64,000 bases of DNA from an uncultured Lachnospiraceae bacterium (GTDB lineage Bacteria; Bacillota; Clostridia; Lachnospirales; Lachnospiraceae): assembly GCA_949743325.1 (NCBI GenBank), contig CATJTQ010000081.1:1-64000 (forward strand). Reading direction: 5' to 3'. Shown piece after piece: positions 61,792-64,000 of this stretch. The translations under genes and the position numbers were made by a program. The notes under the pieces were generated by a model, which saw nothing but the letters and a program-made list of their open reading frames with translations, was not told the origin of the DNA and did no database searches. Numbering within the stretch: the first letter of the stretch is position 1; each line of letters starts with the position of its first letter.

Positions 61792-62175
61792 TTGACAGTA
61801 TTAAAAATTATTTTGACAGTTTTATTTATTATAGTTTGTATTGCATTAGCAATTATTATTCTTCTTCAGGAGAGTAAGTCCAGCGGTCTTGGCGCTATTA
61901 GCGGTGCTGCTGATACTTATTGGGGAAAGAATAAAGGACGTTCAATGGAAGGAAAGTTGGAGAATGGTACTAAAGTATTAGTTATTTTATTTTTTATAAT
62001 AGCTATTCTCTTAAATATTCCATCAATAACTGGAAAAAGTTCATTAGAAAATAATGCAAATACAACAAATGTAGGAAACAAAATAAATAACGATGCTTCA
62101 ACAGGAAGTTCGTTGACAGATAGTAATACGACAGAGGCTCCAGCAAGCGTTACGAGCGGACAAGCAGCTGAATAA
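61792..62175 (+). CDS. secG: Protein translocase subunit SecG
   Basis: SecG is the small accessory subunit of the SecYEG channel. The 127-residue protein has two membrane helices (about 4-24 and 58-76) joined by the family loop LLQESKSSGLGAISGAADTYWGKNKGRS. The Ser/Thr/Asn-rich C-terminal tail of about 45 residues is longer than usual. I choose TTG 61792 since AGGAGG is nine bases upstream; the ATG at 61750 falls within the promoter -10 region. A terminator follows. Confidence 0.93.
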   Translation: MTVLKIILTVLFIIVCIALAIIILLQESKSSGLGAISGAADTYWGKNKGRSMEGKLENGTKVLVILFFIIAILLNIPSITGKSSLENNANTTNVGNKINNDASTGSSLTDSNTTEAPASVTSGQAAE

Positions 62176-62198
62176 AGTAAATAGATCAATTTATTATC

Positions 62199-62232
62199 AA
62201 CCATTTCAAATTTTTTGAAATGGTTGTTTTTT
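62199..62232 (+). terminator. Intrinsic terminator after secG
   Basis: AACCATTTCAAA pairs perfectly with TTTGAAATGGTT and a T run follows. Confidence 0.9.
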
Positions 62233-62306
62233 CATAAATAAAGTGTTTTTTTAGAAAATCAGGTTACACTATAAAACGAATTTTAATATTTTGAAAGGGG
62301 ATTTTT

Positions 62307-63932
62307 ATGCAGATTTTTCAAGGTAAAAGTGTGTTCGGCGGAATAGCTATTGGAAGAATTTCAATATTTAAAATTGAAAAAAATCAGGTAGTAAGAAAAA
62401 AAATTCAAAATGTATCTGATGAATGTAAAAGGTTTTATAGTGCTAAAGAGGAGGCTTCAAAACAGCTAGGAAATTTATATGATAAGGCAGTAAAAGAGGT
62501 GGGAGAAGATAACGCTGCCATATTTGAAGTACATCAGATGATGCTTGAAGATGAAGATTATTTAGAATCTGTTGAAAATATTATTAATTCACAAAAGGTA
62601 AATGCAGAATTTGCTGTTGCTTCTACAAGCGATAATTTTCAGAAAATGTTTATGGATATGAAAGATGATTATATGAGGGAGAGGGCGGCTGATATAAAAG
62701 ATATTTCAGAGAGAATTATTAATATATTGTTAGGTAATAAGATGGATAAAAGTATTAATAGTGAGAGTTCGATAATTTTAGCTGAAGATTTGGCGCCTTC
62801 TCAGACTGTTCAAATGGACAAGGATAAAGTGCTGTCGTTTGTAACTACTTTAGGATCAACTAATTCACATACAGCAATACTTGCAAGAACAATGGGAATT
62901 CCTGCACTTGTATCAACGTCAATTCCTTTGGATAATCTGCTTGACGGTGCAATGGCAGTAGTGGATGGATTTGAGGGCAAGATTTATGTAAATCCAACAG
63001 ATGCTGTTTTAAAGGATAAGAGAAGAGCACTTGAGGAAGAGAACAGAAAGAAAGAATTGCTCTTACAGTTAAAGGGTCAAGAGACAAAGACAATAGATGG
63101 AAAAAAGATTATGCTTTATGCAAATATTGGTAATTTAAAAGACTTGGCTCTTGTTTTGGAGAATGACGCTGAAGGGATCGGACTGTTTAGAAGTGAATTC
63201 ATATATCTTGAAAAAAATAATTTTCCAACTGAGGAAGAACAGTTTAAGATATATAAGACAATTGCGGAGACAATGGCAGAAAAGTCTGTAATAATAAGAA
63301 CTCTCGATATTGGTGCAGATAAAAAGTGTGATTACTTTGATTTGGATGCAGAAGAAAATCCAGCTCTTGGTTATCGGGCTATTAGAATATGTCTTACAAG
63401 ACCAGATATTTTTAAGACGCAGCTGCGTGCACTTTTCAGGGCTTCTGTGTATGGTAATATTAAAATAATGTATCCTATGATTACTAGTGTTTCTGAAATA
63501 AATCAAATAAAACATATAGTAAATATAGTTAAGGAAGATTTGGAGTCTCAGGAAATAAGTTTTAAAATTCCGGAGCAGGGAATTATGATTGAGACGCCAG
63601 CAGCTGCGTTGATTAGTGATAAGCTTGCAAAGGAAGTAGATTTTTTTAGTATAGGAACTAACGATCTATCTCAATATACATTGGCAATCGACCGTCAGAA
63701 TCCTAAATTAGAAGAATTTTATGACCCATATCATGAAGGTATTTTAAAGTTGATGGAAACTGTTATTCAAAATGCTCATAGTGAGGGAATATGGGCGGGA
63801 ATATGCGGAGAACTTGGGGCAGATTTAGCTATGACAGAAAAATTTATTAAGATGGGAATTGATGAATTGTCTGTATCGCCGGGAAGTGTTCTGGCAATAA
63901 GAGATAAAATTAGAAAAATAAAGTTAGTATAG
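62307..63932 (+). CDS. ptsI: PTS enzyme I
   Basis: Enzyme I transfers phosphate from phosphoenolpyruvate to HPr for sugar import. The 541 residues have the phosphoacceptor His188 in GSTNSHTAILARTMG, an N-terminal HPr-binding helical part, and the PEP-binding barrel with EGIGLFRSEFIYLE near residue 290. RTLDIGADK, IGTNDLSQYTLAIDRQN and the C-terminal active cysteine in AGICGELGAD follow. No ptsH lies adjacent. RBS is AAAGGGG. A TATAAA at 62270-62275 may be its -10, with a weak -35. The 68 bases after it hold a TATAAT at 63948-63953 that probably belongs to the next gene. Confidence 0.97.
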   Translation: MQIFQGKSVFGGIAIGRISIFKIEKNQVVRKKIQNVSDECKRFYSAKEEASKQLGNLYDKAVKEVGEDNAAIFEVHQMMLEDEDYLESVENIINSQKVNAEFAVASTSDNFQKMFMDMKDDYMRERAADIKDISERIINILLGNKMDKSINSESSIILAEDLAPSQTVQMDKDKVLSFVTTLGSTNSHTAILARTMGIPALVSTSIPLDNLLDGAMAVVDGFEGKIYVNPTDAVLKDKRRALEEENRKKELLLQLKGQETKTIDGKKIMLYANIGNLKDLALVLENDAEGIGLFRSEFIYLEKNNFPTEEEQFKIYKTIAETMAEKSVIIRTLDIGADKKCDYFDLDAEENPALGYRAIRICLTRPDIFKTQLRALFRASVYGNIKIMYPMITSVSEINQIKHIVNIVKEDLESQEISFKIPEQGIMIETPAAALISDKLAKEVDFFSIGTNDLSQYTLAIDRQNPKLEEFYDPYHEGILKLMETVIQNAHSEGIWAGICGELGADLAMTEKFIKMGIDELSVSPGSVLAIRDKIRKIKLV

Positions 63933-64000
63933 TTTGGCAAAATATGGTATAATGTGAACATTAGTAGAAGTATAAGTTTAGCGAAAACATATCTTGTAAG

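Noticed and set aside
1-64000. tRNA, rRNA, insertion sequences or prophage genes
   Set aside because: None was found by eye; no transposase, integrase or tRNA T-loop pattern was recognised. A tRNA scan would be decisive.

Overview
The window is AT-rich and densely coded, and most genes lie on the plus strand. It looks like the chromosome of an anaerobic Gram-positive Clostridia, most likely a Lachnospiraceae-type gut bacterium. The evidence is PolC-type DNA polymerase, a MurE with the meso-diaminopimelate motif, a PPi-type phosphofructokinase, the Firmicutes block rplS-rbgA-rnhB-ylqG-ylqH-yraN, PASTA kinase PrkC beside PrpC, and surface proteins with dockerin and KTGD-type anchor ends. I saw no rRNA, tRNA, insertion sequence, prophage or CRISPR array. 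Species assignment is inference only.

Region by region. 1-491 is the 3' part of a small-membrane-protein gene that starts before the window. 515-6554 is a cobalamin-riboswitch operon: a lipoprotein cobaltochelatase of the CbiK family, a lipoprotein with two NEAT-like modules, a binding protein, a FecCD-type permease and an ATPase with an extra C-terminal domain. 6514-13253 is a housekeeping block: L19, two signal peptidases around the GTPase RbgA, RNase HII, YlqG/YlqH flagellar-export relatives, YraN and an orphan HPt protein. A long PRPP synthetase (minus strand, 13341-14531) has a structured leader and fires divergently from DUF512 radical SAM-der-plsY-gpsA. A chemoreceptor follows at 19452-21479.

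21704-25742 is a minus-strand group: a small export-family membrane protein, HisC, a second aminotransferase and the phosphofructokinase. It is divergent from a dockerin-bearing glucosaminidase (25890-27632), followed by ispG and polC. 33357-36764 encodes a 1135-residue surface protein with LamG-like regions and a C-terminal anchor. 37141-42681 is a five-gene sugar or sugar-alcohol cluster: class II aldolase, FGGY kinase, GatD-like dehydrogenase, aldo/keto reductase and PfkB kinase, with no transporter beside it.

43395-57068 is a conserved growth block (murE, priA, def, fmt, membrane peptidase, rsmB, rlmN, prpC, prkC, rsgA, rpe, thiN) in which neighbours often overlap. 57069-58132 is a looser stretch with a heptad-repeat coiled-coil protein and a cysteine-rich small ORF. 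The right end carries ychF, lgt, an iron-dependent alcohol dehydrogenase, a decayed relative of the left-edge membrane protein, secG and ptsI.

The strongest candidate for an under-described system is the riboswitch-controlled 515-6554 operon. It joins an extracytoplasmic metal chelatase to NEAT-like modules and a cobalamin/iron-type importer, so it may handle cobalt, corrinoid or another tetrapyrrole outside the cell before import. The sugar-alcohol cluster and the surface-protein genes are the next most interesting. All promoter calls come from reading -35/-10 hexamers by eye.
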